Assembly: GCA_025061935.1 (NCBI GenBank)
Contig: JANWZY010000157.1
Location: 1-7,229, forward strand
Origin: Verrucomicrobiia bacterium
GTDB taxonomy: Bacteria > Verrucomicrobiota > Verrucomicrobiia > Limisphaerales > DTLC01
Direction: 5' to 3'
DNA length: 7,229 bases
Shown: one piece after another, positions 6,358 through 7,229 of the stretch
Position numbering within the stretch: position 1 is the stretch's first letter
How the letters are laid out: every line of letters begins with the position of its first letter
Made by a program: the position numbers and the translations under genes
Notes under the pieces: model-generated
Seen by the model: the letters and a program-made list of their open reading frames with translations, nothing else
What the model was told of the DNA's origin: nothing
Databases searched by the model: none

Positions 6358-7229
6358 GTGGAACGGATTGTCCTGCTAACTCTGGCATTTGCGCTTGGCA
6401 CCGTGCCGGCCGCAGCGCAAAGCGCAAGGACTCAAGTGCGACTATTGCTCTCGCACGCTGCTGCGCGTCCGGGCGAAACTGTACTAGCGGCTGTCGAACT
6501 GCGGACCCCGCCCAAAACACATGTTTACTGGCGCAACCCTGGCGAGGCCGGCCTGCCCACTGAAATCGCATGGACGCTCCCGCAAGGGATCGTGACAGCA
6601 GACCTGCGCTGGCCCGTGCCGCAAAGGTTTAACGAAGCCGGGCTTGTCACATTCGGCTACACGGGCACAGTGTTCCTAATCTGCCCGCTGCACATAGCTG
6701 AAACCGCCGCAACAGGCGAGGCGGTGATCAAGGTAAACGTTAATTGGCTGGAATGTGAAGAGATGTGTGTGTCCGGCCGCGCCAGCGCCACCGCAACGCT
6801 CGTGATCGGTGCCGAATCGAATCCATCCGCTCACGCAACGCTGATCGCTGACGCTGTCACGCAACTGCCGAAGGTTGAGACGCCGCCGGGCCTGCGTGCG
6901 CGGTGGATCGGCAGCACCACGGATACGCGCCAGTTGGAAATTAGCTGGCGCACCCCCGCCGAACTCGAATGGGCAGACTTTTTCCCGGATACGCTCACAA
7001 ATTGTGTAATCAGCCCACAGCACGAGTTCAGCCGCGACGCAGCGGGGCGAGCACAGATCGTTTTGACCGTAACGAACCAGGGCGCACAATGGCCGGCGCA
7101 GGTCTCGGGCGTGCTGGTCCAAAAACAGGCCGGCCAAGCGCAAACGGAAGCTTGGGAAATCAGGATCAGTACGGCGCACAGCCCGGCTACGGACTTGAGT
7201 ACGCTGCTGAAAATGCTGCTGTTCGCGTT
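6358..7229 (+). CDS. DsbD/ScsB-type thiol:disulfide interchange protein (5' part)
   Basis: The gene runs off the window; 290 codons are visible. It starts with GTG: the in-frame TAA at 6349-6351 leaves no earlier usable start. The GTG gives a clean signal peptide (VERIVLLTLAFALGTVPAAA) with likely cleavage after residue 20. The periplasmic N-terminal domain follows, with the family signature YWRNPGEAGLP (57-67) and WLECEEMCVSG (130-140), whose C133 and C137 form a CxxxC pair. In relatives such cysteines receive electrons from the transmembrane domain and pass them to periplasmic partner proteins. The last visible residues (STLLKMLLFA) look like the start of the first transmembrane helix of the DsbD core. 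A C-terminal thioredoxin-like domain may follow but is not visible. The upstream AGTAGG lies almost against the GTG, too close for an ordinary Shine-Dalgarno. Confidence 0.88.
   Translation, partial: MERIVLLTLAFALGTVPAAAQSARTQVRLLLSHAAARPGETVLAAVELRTPPKTHVYWRNPGEAGLPTEIAWTLPQGIVTADLRWPVPQRFNEAGLVTFGYTGTVFLICPLHIAETAATGEAVIKVNVNWLECEEMCVSGRASATATLVIGAESNPSAHATLIADAVTQLPKVETPPGLRARWIGSTTDTRQLEISWRTPAELEWADFFPDTLTNCVISPQHEFSRDAAGRAQIVLTVTNQGAQWPAQVSGVLVQKQAGQAQTEAWEIRISTAHSPATDLSTLLKMLLFA

Noticed and set aside
6676..7179. Minus-strand open frame of 167 codons over the thiol:disulfide interchange gene
   Set aside because: The plus strand has a signal peptide, the WRNPG signature and a CxxxC pair in one frame, so the minus frame is a shadow.

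Overview
The window reads as an ordinary stretch of bacterial chromosome. GC is moderate, roughly high-50s percent judged by eye. The combination of genes suggests a Gram-negative with an outer envelope, and a member of the Verrucomicrobiota is my best guess. This rests on recalled resemblance of a single-chain CarB, a SirB1-type protein with an N-terminal helical-repeat segment, and a stand-alone HKD phospholipase/cardiolipin-synthase-like protein. It is an inference; no 16S rRNA or marker tree is available here.

Layout. Positions 2-3313 (+) hold a complete carB, the large subunit of carbamoyl-phosphate synthase, with both ATP-grasp halves and the allosteric domain. Positions 3314-3774 hold no confident gene. 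This gap contains a few weak hairpins, a 55-codon reading frame (including its stop) without a start codon, an AT-rich patch and an 8-bp tandem repeat. A small two-helix membrane protein of unknown function follows (about 3775-4104, +), then a SirB1/transglutaminase-like-fold protein (4165-5037, +). A phospholipase D superfamily protein of the cardiolipin synthase type (5079-6227, -) converges on it. A 130-bp divergent spacer with an 8-bp inverted repeat separates that gene from the 5' part of a DsbD/ScsB-type thiol:disulfide interchange protein (6358 to the window end, +). That gene starts with GTG and so is easily missed.

How the genes relate. They belong to separate processes: arginine/pyrimidine precursor synthesis, an uncharacterised SirB1 role, phospholipid synthesis or remodelling, and periplasmic disulfide reduction. 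The arrangement (gapped, convergent, then divergent) gives no sign of one shared operon. There are no transposases, integrases, CRISPR arrays, tRNAs or defence-like genes. I found no convincing novel system; the findings are small and scored accordingly.
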